Source: an uncultured Planctomycetaceae bacterium (lineage in GTDB: Bacteria; Planctomycetota; Planctomycetia; Pirellulales; UBA1268). From it: a stretch of 40,000 nt of DNA. Shown here piece by piece: positions 19,684-28,576 of the stretch. Positions within the stretch are counted from its first letter, which is position 1, and each line of letters starts with the position of its first letter. The position numbers and the translations under genes were made by a program. The notes under the pieces are model-generated. The model worked only from the letters and a program-made list of their open reading frames with translations. It was not told where the DNA came from and searched no databases. The stretch lies in assembly GCA_903919035.1 (NCBI GenBank), contig CAIXGY010000271.1:1-40000 (forward strand). The letters run 5' to 3'.

Positions 19684-20750
19684 GACTGACGTACTGCTGG
19701 ACCGAGCCATCGGGATACCTGGCCGCGTGCATCGCCGAACTGGCCGGCCGGCCGGGCGTCGAGGTGTCGCTTCTGACATGGGAGATCCATGAGTCGGCTC
19801 CGTTCTCCACCGCGGCCCTGGGCGGCTCCCACGCCCGCGTCTTGGGTCGCAGGGAGCGGGACGACGGCCCCCTCGTCGAGCGGCTCGTCGCCGAGACGAA
19901 TCCCGACGTGGTCTTCATCTCCGGTTGGGCGCATCCGCCCTACACGGGGCTGCTGAAATCGCCGCGGCTCACCGGGGTGAAATTCGTCATGGGCGCCGAC
20001 ACGCCGATTCGCTTCGACTGGAGGCAGCGGCTGGCCCCGTTTCGCATCGGCGGACTCCTCCGGCGGCTCGACGGCGTGGTCGTGCCTGGTGAACGCGGCT
20101 ACCAGTTGATGCGCTACTGGGGCGTGCCGGGCCGGAAGGTCACCCGCCTGCTCTACGGCATCGACTATCGGCTGTTCGCCGGGGCCGGGGCCGCCCGATG
20201 CACCGGCGGAGCCCCCTGGCCTCGATCCTTCCTCTTTGCGGGACGCTATGTCGACGTGAAGGGTCTCGATCTGCTCATCGACGCCTACCGGTCCTACCGG
20301 CGGGCCGTCGCGGACCCGTGGCCGCTCCTCACCTGCGGCACCGGCCCGTTGGCGACCATGCTGGCGGCAGAGCCCGGTGTGACCGACCTCGGATTCCTCC
20401 AGCCGGCGGAACTCGCCCAGGCCTTCCAGAGGGCCGGCGTGTTCGTGCTGCCCAGTCGCCATGAGCCGTGGGGCCAGGTGATCGTGGAGGCCGCAGCGGC
20501 CGGATTGCCCGTGATCTGCACCCAGGCCTGCGGGGCGGGTGCAGACGTCGTTCGGGATTTTCACAACGGGCTCGTCGTGCCGACCGCCGACGCTCCGGCG
20601 CTGGCTTGGGCGTTTCGCTGGATGCACGGCCATGCCGACCGGCTGCCGGGCATGGGCGCGAGTGCTCAGGTCGCGGCGGCAGCCTACGGGGCCGAACGCT
20701 GGGCCGACACGCAGGTGGCGATGGCCAGCCGAATCGCGGCGGCGGATTGA
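19680..20750 (+). CDS. Glycosyltransferase family 4
   Basis: FLFAGRYVDVKGLDLLIDAYRSYR; GVFVLPSRHEPWGQVIVEAAAAGLPVICTQACGAGADVVRD. ATGA overlap with preceding CDS; start inside ORF 19617..20750. Confidence 0.87.
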   Translation: MRLTYCWTEPSGYLAACIAELAGRPGVEVSLLTWEIHESAPFSTAALGGSHARVLGRRERDDGPLVERLVAETNPDVVFISGWAHPPYTGLLKSPRLTGVKFVMGADTPIRFDWRQRLAPFRIGGLLRRLDGVVVPGERGYQLMRYWGVPGRKVTRLLYGIDYRLFAGAGAARCTGGAPWPRSFLFAGRYVDVKGLDLLIDAYRSYRRAVADPWPLLTCGTGPLATMLAAEPGVTDLGFLQPAELAQAFQRAGVFVLPSRHEPWGQVIVEAAAAGLPVICTQACGAGADVVRDFHNGLVVPTADAPALAWAFRWMHGHADRLPGMGASAQVAAAAYGAERWADTQVAMASRIAAAD

Positions 20751-20768
20751 CGCGGGAGGAGCGGCGGC

Positions 20769-22622
20769 ATGTGTGGCATCGCGGGAATCGTCGGGGCCGA
20801 TCGCCAGGAGATCGAGGCCGCGCTGCGCCGCATGGTGCCCGCCATGCTCCATCGCGGGCCCGACGACTCGGGGTTCGAGTTCCTGCCGACCACGCTCGCC
20901 GGCCGGCCGGTCACGGCGGGTTTTGGTTTTCGACGGCTGGCAATCCTCGATCTTTCGCCTGCCGGGCACCAGCCGATGCTCAATGCCGAGACCGGCGACT
21001 GCCTGATCTTCAACGGCGAGATCTACAACTTTCGAGACCTCAAGGCCGAGTTGGAGGCGGACGGCTGTCGCTTCCGCAGTTCATCCGACACGGAAGTGTT
21101 GCTGCAGGCGCTCGGCCGGTGGGGCGATCGCGCCCTCGAGCGACTGGAGGGCATGTATGCCTTCGCGTTCTATCGAGCCGAAGATCGTCGCGTGCTCATC
21201 GCCCGGGATCCACTGGGCATCAAGCCGCTGTACGTGGCCGAAGTGGAAGGACGATTCCTCTTCGCCAGCGAGATCCGTACGCTCCTGGCGTCGGGCCTCG
21301 TGCCCCGCGACCTCGACGCGGATGGGATCGCGGGGATGCTGGCCTTCGGATCGGTGCAAGGCCCGCGCACCGTCTACGAGCGGATCCGGGAGTTTCCGGC
21401 CGCGCATTGCCGATGGCTGGAATCCACCCCGCGGTCGTTCTGGGAGTTGCCGGCGGTGCGGGCCGGCTCGGATGTCGACGCGGCATCCATGGTGCGCCAC
21501 CGGGTCCAGCACGCCGTCCGCCGCCACCTCGTGGCCGACGTGCCGGTCGGCATCTTCCTCTCCGCGGGCATCGACAGCACGATTATCGCTGCCTGCGCGG
21601 CCGATGCCGGTGCCCGCGTCACGGCCTTCACGGTGGGGATCGGCGACCGCTACCCCGATGACGAGGTCGCCGTGGCCACGGCGACCGCCCGGGATCTCGG
21701 TATTCCCCACCGTGCCGTGCCGATCGAGACCACCACGCTCCCGGGTCTGTTCCAGCGGTGGATCGATTCGCTCGACAGTCCCTCTATCGACGGGTTCAAC
21801 ACGTATCTCGTCACCAAGGCTCTCGCCGATCAGGGCATCAAGGTGGGGCTCTCGGGACTCGGCGCGGACGAACTGTTCGGCGGATATCCCGTGTTTCACA
21901 CTGCCCCGAGGCTCGCCCGGCTGCTCCGCGCGGTGCCCGGCCCGGTGCGTTCGGCATCCGCGCCGCTGGCCGCAGCCATCCTGCGGTCGGCGGGCCGGGC
22001 AGGACCGGCGGAGAAACTGTCCTCGATCCTGGCTGGACGACCCGACCTAGCCGACGTGGTCGTCGGGCTGCGTCGGATCGCTTCGGACCGTACCCTCGCG
22101 ACCCTGGGGCTTCGCCCGATCGACGGGGTGCGCCGCCCGGCCGTGGCCGGTGACGCCTTCAACGTGATTTCCCGGATCGAGGTGGCGCACTACATGCGGA
22201 ACACGCTGCTTCGCGATTCCGATGCCAACAGCATGGGCCATTCGCTCGAACTGCGGGTGCCGTTTCTCGACCTGCCGCTGGTGGAGGCGGTCGCCGCGTT
22301 GCCGGGCGGGGTGAAGGAAGCCCGGGGCGGTCCCGGGAAACGGCTGCTCCGCGAGGCATCGAGCGGTCACCTCCCGTCGGCCGTCGTGGCCCGCCGCAAG
22401 ACTGGCTTTCGCCTGCCGATCGGCGACTGGATTCGAGGCGACATGCGCGACTTTTGCGAACACGCGATCGCATCGGCCGCGTCGATTCCGGTGCTGCGGG
22501 GCGACCCGGTTCGCGACGTCTGGCGACGGTATGCCGACGTGCGGGGCCCCGCCCCGTGGGCAAACCCTTTCGCGCTCGTCGTGCTGGGGGCCTGCCTTCA
22601 ACGCCAAGCGGCGGCGCTCTGA
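20769..22622 (+). CDS. Asparagine synthase (glutamine-hydrolysing) family amidotransferase, copy 2
   Basis: MCGIAGIVGADRQ, MLHRGPDDSGFEF, FNGEIYNFRDLK, PP-loop FLSAGIDSTIIAAC, LSGLGADELFGGY; preceded by GGGAGGAGCGGC. Confidence 0.92.
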   Translation: MCGIAGIVGADRQEIEAALRRMVPAMLHRGPDDSGFEFLPTTLAGRPVTAGFGFRRLAILDLSPAGHQPMLNAETGDCLIFNGEIYNFRDLKAELEADGCRFRSSSDTEVLLQALGRWGDRALERLEGMYAFAFYRAEDRRVLIARDPLGIKPLYVAEVEGRFLFASEIRTLLASGLVPRDLDADGIAGMLAFGSVQGPRTVYERIREFPAAHCRWLESTPRSFWELPAVRAGSDVDAASMVRHRVQHAVRRHLVADVPVGIFLSAGIDSTIIAACAADAGARVTAFTVGIGDRYPDDEVAVATATARDLGIPHRAVPIETTTLPGLFQRWIDSLDSPSIDGFNTYLVTKALADQGIKVGLSGLGADELFGGYPVFHTAPRLARLLRAVPGPVRSASAPLAAAILRSAGRAGPAEKLSSILAGRPDLADVVVGLRRIASDRTLATLGLRPIDGVRRPAVAGDAFNVISRIEVAHYMRNTLLRDSDANSMGHSLELRVPFLDLPLVEAVAALPGGVKEARGGPGKRLLREASSGHLPSAVVARRKTGFRLPIGDWIRGDMRDFCEHAIASAASIPVLRGDPVRDVWRRYADVRGPAPWANPFALVVLGACLQRQAAAL

Positions 22623-24538
22623 CGACCCGCCGTTCCCGAGACGATCGGGGGCGGACCGACAGCGGAGCACCGGCGAGCACGTCTGTAGGCCTGGGACGTG
22701 GCCTCGGGCACCGATCCCGCCGGACCGGACGGACACGCCCCGGTGGCAGCATGGACATGCGCCAAGCCGACGAGCACGGCGACGTGCGCGTTGCCGGGAT
22801 CGTACTGCCAGGAGCCCTGTGCCTCGCGCAGCACGTCCTCGAGGGATGGCGAGACAAGCGCGATCGGCGGCGTGGAGGCCGCCGCCCGCGATGCGGCGAT
22901 GGCGAGCCGCAGCCGGGACAGCAGGCGCTCCGAGGCGGCGTCGCGGGCGAGTAATGCGACCGCGAGCAGCAGCGTCGCCGCAAACGCGGCCCGCACTGGT
23001 CTTCTAGGACGTGCGGCAGTGCCGGACGGCGACAGGCCGCTCCCGGCCGCGATGCCGAGCGCCAGAACGGCCAGCAGGGCGTTCGCCGGGCAGTGCATGT
23101 TCCAGTCGAAGAACGAATGCACAGCCAGCGCCGCCGTGGCGGCCCACGCCGCGGGCGCCGCCCACGACAGACCGCGATTCCGCGTTGCGACGAAGCGCAT
23201 CAGCAGTCGGCCCAGGACGGCCGCCAGGCCGATGCCGATACCAGCGCCGATGACGCCGGTTTCCGCGAGTAGTTGGGCGTAGTCGTCGTGAGCGTAGTAG
23301 GACACGAATCTCCCGCGATCAAGCGTACCCGTGAGTTCACCGTAACTCGTCAGCCCGGTCCCCAGCACGGGTGACGCACGAAACATCCGCAGGGCCGTGG
23401 CCGTCTCATCCACCCGTGGATCCGCCAGCATCGCCTGGGCGGATGGTTGCCACGACGCGGGCAGCGTGTCGACGACCCAAGGGCAGGCCCCGAAAAACAC
23501 CAGCACGAAGACGGCCAGGAGTAGCGCGTAGGCCGCGGTCGCGGCGGCCAGCACTCGGCGCGATCGCGGCAGCGGGCACGCCAGCGTGAAAAACACCAGC
23601 ATGCCCAGCAGCAATGCGGCCGCGCCCGCCCGGGAGCGGACTATTTCCCACGACGTGTAGACGCTCGCCGCCGCGAGCATGGCGGCGGTGAGCCAGACGG
23701 CCGGCGGTGGGACGCCACGCTTCCTCATCAGGTGCATCACGACGGCGAGCAGCGCCGGCACCGTGAGGCACAGAGCGCCGGCGAAATGATTGCTGTAGAT
23801 GTAGGGGCCGAATCCGTCTCCCGCGCGGCTGTCGAGCGTCTCGTAACGGCAGTTGCCCGCGGTGACGGTCACCCGTTCGCCCACCCCGCAGGTTCGCAGC
23901 GGCGGTTCCAGGGGGGTGAGCCAATATTCGATCGGTCCCTTCAAGTCGACGCAGCCGAGAATTACGCGGTCCTTCGGCGTGACGGGAAACGCGAGTCCAA
24001 GGATCCACACGAGAGCCCCCGAGACTGCGATCGAGAAGGTGAGCCACCGTCGCCACCGCCCGGCCCTCGCGAGATCCGCCACCACGAACACCGTGACGAG
24101 GCCGAGCAGCAGGCGACGAATGCCGACGGCCGTGGCGGCCGGGTGAACGGCGATTGTGCCCCAGCCACCACCCCCGGCTTCTGCCAACGCCACCTTCCAC
24201 GCCGCGCCGGAGATCGGCGCCAGGCTCATGAGCAGGCGATCGGGCAGCGGCAGGATCTGGAGGCAGGCGATGCCGGCGATGCCCAGGGGCACGAGCATCG
24301 CGAACAGCGGCCGCGGCTCCGACAGCGCCCAGATGAGCGCCGCGGCCGCCAGGGTCGCCTCCAGCGCGAAACGCGGCCAGGCGGCGGTGGCGCCCAGGGC
24401 CAGTGGTGCCACCACTGCGGCGGCGCCCAGCAGGGCGACGCAGATCGATTCCGCAACGCTGGCCGCGCCATGAATCGTCCGTGCGGCGGTGGCCGGCCGC
24501 CCTCCGGTCGCTTCGCCTGCCGCCGCGGGCGTCGTCAC
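22598..24538 (-). CDS. O-antigen ligase/polymerase family membrane protein (Wzy/WaaL-like)
   Basis: Many TM helices (VCVALLGAAAVVAPLALGATAAW, LLLGLVTVFVVADL and others), large periplasmic-like loop, and GTGLTSYGELTG...YYAHDDYAQLLAETGVIGAGIGIGLA typical of O-antigen ligases. GTG start at 24538 overlaps the upstream gene stop (GTGA). N-terminal part of ORF 22598..25981 is a shadow frame. Confidence 0.75.
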   Translation of the reverse strand: MTTPAAAGEATGGRPATAARTIHGAASVAESICVALLGAAAVVAPLALGATAAWPRFALEATLAAAALIWALSEPRPLFAMLVPLGIAGIACLQILPLPDRLLMSLAPISGAAWKVALAEAGGGGWGTIAVHPAATAVGIRRLLLGLVTVFVVADLARAGRWRRWLTFSIAVSGALVWILGLAFPVTPKDRVILGCVDLKGPIEYWLTPLEPPLRTCGVGERVTVTAGNCRYETLDSRAGDGFGPYIYSNHFAGALCLTVPALLAVVMHLMRKRGVPPPAVWLTAAMLAAASVYTSWEIVRSRAGAAALLLGMLVFFTLACPLPRSRRVLAAATAAYALLLAVFVLVFFGACPWVVDTLPASWQPSAQAMLADPRVDETATALRMFRASPVLGTGLTSYGELTGTLDRGRFVSYYAHDDYAQLLAETGVIGAGIGIGLAAVLGRLLMRFVATRNRGLSWAAPAAWAATAALAVHSFFDWNMHCPANALLAVLALGIAAGSGLSPSGTAARPRRPVRAAFAATLLLAVALLARDAASERLLSRLRLAIAASRAAASTPPIALVSPSLEDVLREAQGSWQYDPGNAHVAVLVGLAHVHAATGACPSGPAGSVPEATSQAYRRARRCSAVGPPPIVSGTAGRQSAAAWR

Positions 24539-26031
24539 GCCGCCTCCCTGGACGCCGGACGGCCGGACGGCTCCATCCGCACGGGTGCCGGGAGCGGGAG
24601 CGGTCGGAGCCACGGGCCGCCGATGGGGGCGGTGGCCGACCAGCCCACGAGCAGCAGCACGAGCATCCCCATTCCACCGGGCGAGAAGAGCACCGACTCC
24701 GTGAGATTGATCAGCAGTACTGCCATGAACACGGTGAACGGCACGATGCCGCCGCGGGTCGACCGCGCCCCGAGCATGAAAATCCAGCCGAACACGAGGA
24801 TCGCGAGCGGATACCCGAGTTCCTCGATCACGGCCAGCGGCATCACGCCCTTTTCGACCGTGAACATGATCGGCAGCCCGAAGATGGGATCGCGGGCGAT
24901 GCCGTTCCACTCGTCCTCGGAGGAATTGACGCCGAAGCCGATGCCGGAATACGGGTGTGCGGCGATGTTTTCCAGGAGTCGCTCGATGAGGAAGCCGCGA
25001 GCCTGCTGATAGGCCTCGGTCACGTTCGTGACCCCCTCGTTTCCCTTCTGGATGAAGTCCTCGTAGAAATTCGTTACCCGTTCCCAGTTCACGATCAGCA
25101 GCAGCGCGAGCAGTGCGGTGGCCAGGCCCACGCGGGATGCCACCACCTTGGGCGACTTGCGAAAATTCGCCATCAGCCCGCGGCAGGCCTCCGCGATCAG
25201 GCCGAAGGTCATGCTGGCGATGAACGACATGAGCGCCACCCGCGATCGAGACAGATAGACCATCAGCAGGCCCACGAGCAGCATGCCGATCCTCCACTTG
25301 GGCAGCGGACGCATCGTGAGGCACTGCATGCCCACGTAGGCCGAGAGCACGGCCATGATGGGGCCGAAGTTCTGCGGATGCACCATGACCCCCTGGAAGA
25401 GTCCGGGGTTCTTCATGTAGCCCATGCCCAGCGGAATGATCGGGATGCTGGTCACCGCGGCCACCATGAGGCCGCCAAAAATGATTTTTTCGGCGAATTG
25501 CCGCTCGCCCGCGTCCATCCACGACCAGCCCGTGAAGATGGTGAGCACCACGATCGTGAACGAGATGATCTTGAGCAGCGACACGTCGAGCAGGGGGCTC
25601 ACGGCCACCGAGTGGGCCATGATGAGCAGGCAGATCAGCACGGTGTAGGGGATCAGGATCCATCCCTGGCGGGTCGCGCGTGGGCTGCGGCCGGCGGTGA
25701 GCACCGCCACCAAGCAGCAGAAATACACAAGATACCGCAGCAGCGCCGCGGCCTGGGGCACGCCGCCGAGCGTGTGGTTCGTGAGGTTGAAGATGCAGCA
25801 CAGGAACAGCGCTACGATGGCTTGGCTGCGGCCGGCGAACGCGTAGCCCGCGATCAACAGGTAACTGACGGTGGCTGTCGGCGGCGACGCGATGCGCAGC
25901 AGCGTTGCCAGGATCGGCACGACCAGCCTGTTGAGCGGGGTCGGCACGCTCCGCGTGCGCGCACGCCATTCCTCGACCCACTGTGCCGGGGGCGTGACCT
26001 CCGCGCGAGATGTCGCACTGCCGCTGGCCAT
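24535..26031 (-). CDS. O-antigen polymerase/ligase-like membrane protein
   Basis: Multi-TM protein of 498 aa; GRSQAIVALFLCCIFNLTNHT, LVGLLMVYLSRSRVALMSFIASMTFGL and HPYSGIGFGVNSSEDEWNGIARDPIFGLPIMFTVEKGVMPLAVIEELGYPLAILVFGWIF resemble Wzy/O-antigen ligase domains. Confidence 0.75.
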   Translation of the reverse strand: MASGSATSRAEVTPPAQWVEEWRARTRSVPTPLNRLVVPILATLLRIASPPTATVSYLLIAGYAFAGRSQAIVALFLCCIFNLTNHTLGGVPQAAALLRYLVYFCCLVAVLTAGRSPRATRQGWILIPYTVLICLLIMAHSVAVSPLLDVSLLKIISFTIVVLTIFTGWSWMDAGERQFAEKIIFGGLMVAAVTSIPIIPLGMGYMKNPGLFQGVMVHPQNFGPIMAVLSAYVGMQCLTMRPLPKWRIGMLLVGLLMVYLSRSRVALMSFIASMTFGLIAEACRGLMANFRKSPKVVASRVGLATALLALLLIVNWERVTNFYEDFIQKGNEGVTNVTEAYQQARGFLIERLLENIAAHPYSGIGFGVNSSEDEWNGIARDPIFGLPIMFTVEKGVMPLAVIEELGYPLAILVFGWIFMLGARSTRGGIVPFTVFMAVLLINLTESVLFSPGGMGMLVLLLVGWSATAPIGGPWLRPLPLPAPVRMEPSGRPASREAA

Positions 26032-27776
26032 CAGGCTTCCACCACTTCCGCGAACCGGCCGGTCTTCGCCACCACGCCCTGGTCCAGCTTGACGAGCTCG
26101 TCGCAGGCCGCGACGGTGCTCAACCGGTGGGCCACGATGATGAGCGTTTTCGACCCGTGCAGGTCGTTGACGGCCGCCATCACCTCCGACTCCGTCGCCG
26201 TGTCGAGGGAACTGGTCGCCTCGTCGAGCACCAGGATGAGCGGATCGCGGTAGAGCGCCCGCGCGATGCCGATCCGCTGCCGCTGGCCGCCCGACAAGCG
26301 GACGCCTCGCTCGCCGACCAGTGTTTCCGCCCCGGCCGGCAGCGTGGCCACGAAGGCATCGAGCTGGGCCGCCCGCAGGGCGCGGCGCACGGCCTCGTCG
26401 TCGACCTCGTCGTCAGGCACGCCGAACGCGATGTTGCGCCGAATCGTGTCGTCGGTGAGGTAGATCGACTGGGGCACGTAGCCGATCGCATTCTGCCACG
26501 ACCGCAGGCAGGTGTGGATATCGCGGCCGTCGACCAGCACCCCGCCGCGCTGGGGCGTGAGCAGGCCGAGCAGGACGTCGACGAGCGTGCTCTTTCCGGC
26601 ACCGCTGCCACCCACGATGCCGATTGACTGTCCCTTGCGAATCGTCAGGCTCACGCCTTGCAGTGACGGCTTTGCTGCCCCCGGATAGGTGAAAGTCAGG
26701 TCGCGGAGTGCGATCGCGTCCTGAAACGAGATCCGCGAACCGTCAGCGACGCCGGTCTCGGGCACCGGTATGGCCAGTTCGGCGGTGAGCGAATCGAGCG
26801 TGGCCTGCATCGACCGGGTGTTCTGCCACGTGATCAACATTCGGTTGGCAGACGGCAGCACGCGGAACGCCGCGGCCGCGAACAGTCCGATCCGTGCCAT
26901 CACCTCCGCCGCCGAATTCCCCTGCCCGACCAGGACGGCCCCCAGAACGACGAGGCCGGCGACCGACAGCAACTCGTACCAGAGCCGCGGCAGTTGCTGG
27001 GAGGTGTTGATCCGACTGCGAAGGCTGGCGGCCGCCACGTCGTGCCGCTCGAACTCCCGTTGAAATTCCCGTTCGCGACCGAACAGCTTCACGTCCTTCG
27101 CGCCACCGAGCCCTTGATGGAGATGTTTCGTCCTCAGGATCTCGTGTTCGCGGAGCCGTCGACCCCAGCCCTGCAGCCTGTGCCGCGACAGGACTTGAAA
27201 CACCCACGTGGCCACGCCAAGGACGGCGGCGATGCTCATGGCACCGGCCGGCTCCATCACGAGGAGCAGCGCGATGATGCCCGCGATCACGAGGGATTCC
27301 GTGATGAACGACAGCAGGGCCGAGCAGAGGTAGGTGAATTGGCTGACTTCGCCGGTCGCATTTTGGATGAGCCCGGCCGAATTACGTTGCAGGTGAAACG
27401 TCCAGGGTTGTCGCAGGTAGCTGGCGAAAAGCCGCTGCGACACGCTCGATTGGACTTCCGCGACGAACTTGGTCTGCCGCCACAAGAGGTAGACCATGAA
27501 CGCGGTCTTCACCGTGTAGACCGACAGCATCGCCAGGAGTCCGTAGATGACGAGCAGGCCTTCGGAAGGGTTGCCGAGCCGCTGCCGGACGGCATCCAAC
27601 CACGAGGCGGATTGGCCCATGGCCTGGTTCCCCGTGAGCAGGACGATGGCCGGCAGGACGATGCCCACACCGAGCATTTCCAGGACCATGCCGATGGTCA
27701 TCAGCACGGTGAGCCCCATGGCGTCGCGGCGCTGCCGCTGTTCGAGGAGGCGCCAGACCTGACGCAGCGTGCTCAT
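26031..27776 (-). CDS. ABC transporter, fused permease/ATPase (PglK/MsbA-like flippase)
   Basis: Walker A GIVGGSGAGKSTLVDVLLG; signature LSGGQRQRIGIARAL; Walker B LILVLDEATSSLD; H-loop IIVAHRLSTV; N-terminal TM domain. Confidence 0.9.
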   Translation of the reverse strand: MSTLRQVWRLLEQRQRRDAMGLTVLMTIGMVLEMLGVGIVLPAIVLLTGNQAMGQSASWLDAVRQRLGNPSEGLLVIYGLLAMLSVYTVKTAFMVYLLWRQTKFVAEVQSSVSQRLFASYLRQPWTFHLQRNSAGLIQNATGEVSQFTYLCSALLSFITESLVIAGIIALLLVMEPAGAMSIAAVLGVATWVFQVLSRHRLQGWGRRLREHEILRTKHLHQGLGGAKDVKLFGREREFQREFERHDVAAASLRSRINTSQQLPRLWYELLSVAGLVVLGAVLVGQGNSAAEVMARIGLFAAAAFRVLPSANRMLITWQNTRSMQATLDSLTAELAIPVPETGVADGSRISFQDAIALRDLTFTYPGAAKPSLQGVSLTIRKGQSIGIVGGSGAGKSTLVDVLLGLLTPQRGGVLVDGRDIHTCLRSWQNAIGYVPQSIYLTDDTIRRNIAFGVPDDEVDDEAVRRALRAAQLDAFVATLPAGAETLVGERGVRLSGGQRQRIGIARALYRDPLILVLDEATSSLDTATESEVMAAVNDLHGSKTLIIVAHRLSTVAACDELVKLDQGVVAKTGRFAEVVEA

Positions 27777-28441
27777 GTGCCGGGCTCCGGGAGCGGTGCG
27801 GTGCGGCCCGGCACGCCGTGGACCAGTGAATCCGCCGGCGCATCACGGAGGGCGCATGAATTGGCCGCCACCTTGGTCCGCGGACCGAGCGTCACGGTCG
27901 GGCCGACCGTGGCGTGCATGGCGAGAAAGCAATCTTCGGAGACTCGCGCGCCGCCTGCCAGGGCCGCGTAGGGGGAGAGCACGGCATAGTCCCCTACGGA
28001 TGAGTCGTGAGCGATGGAGGCGTGGTAGTTGACCAGCACGCAACGGCCGACCGCGGCGGCGTCGCTCACGACGGCGGCGGGGCACACGATCGATCCCGGG
28101 CCGATCGCGGCAGTGGGCGCGACGATCGCGGAGGGATGGATCAGCGTCACGAAACGCGCTCCTCGGGCCAAAAGAGTCTCTGCGACGTGGCGGCGGACCC
28201 CCGGGATGCCGATGGCCAGCAGCAGTCCGTCATGGGGCTCGGGAACGAATGTTGCCGGATCGGCGATCACCGGGGGCGCATCCTCATGGCTTACGAGATT
28301 ATCAGCATCCGCCGAAAGAAATCCGCACACGCGTCGGTTGTCGGCCGGCCAGGCGTCTCGGGCCCACTGCAGGACTTCCCGGCCGAACCCCCCCGCTCCT
28401 ACGATGAGGAGGCGACTGACGTCGGGGGGCGGGAAGCGCAT
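27773..28441 (-). CDS. Sugar O-/N-acetyltransferase, PglD/NeuD family
   Basis: RLLIVGAGGFGREVLQWARDAWP N-terminus; hexapeptide repeats IGPGSIVCPAAVVSDAAAVGRCVLVNYHASIAHDSSVGDYAVLSP; ends VHGVPGRTAPLPEPG. Confidence 0.85.
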   Translation of the reverse strand: MRFPPPDVSRLLIVGAGGFGREVLQWARDAWPADNRRVCGFLSADADNLVSHEDAPPVIADPATFVPEPHDGLLLAIGIPGVRRHVAETLLARGARFVTLIHPSAIVAPTAAIGPGSIVCPAAVVSDAAAVGRCVLVNYHASIAHDSSVGDYAVLSPYAALAGGARVSEDCFLAMHATVGPTVTLGPRTKVAANSCALRDAPADSLVHGVPGRTAPLPEPGT

Positions 28442-28576
28442 GACGAACAGATTTCGGGAGAGATCGCCACGGCGGAACCCGTCGCCGCCGGCAGGTACCA
28501 TGACTGATGACAGCCATCATCCGTTGAGTATACGGTCGATCGTGAGCGATTCGTGATTGCCTTCCGAAAGTGTGCC

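Noticed and set aside
22598-25981. 1127-aa minus-strand ORF
   Set aside because: Its N-terminal part is an out-of-frame Arg/Ala/His-rich shadow of the 24535..26031 membrane protein; only the part from about 24538 down is a plausible protein.
24403-26253. 616-aa plus-strand ORF
   Set aside because: Antisense to two membrane-protein genes; His/Glu/Gln-rich shadow composition, no domain.
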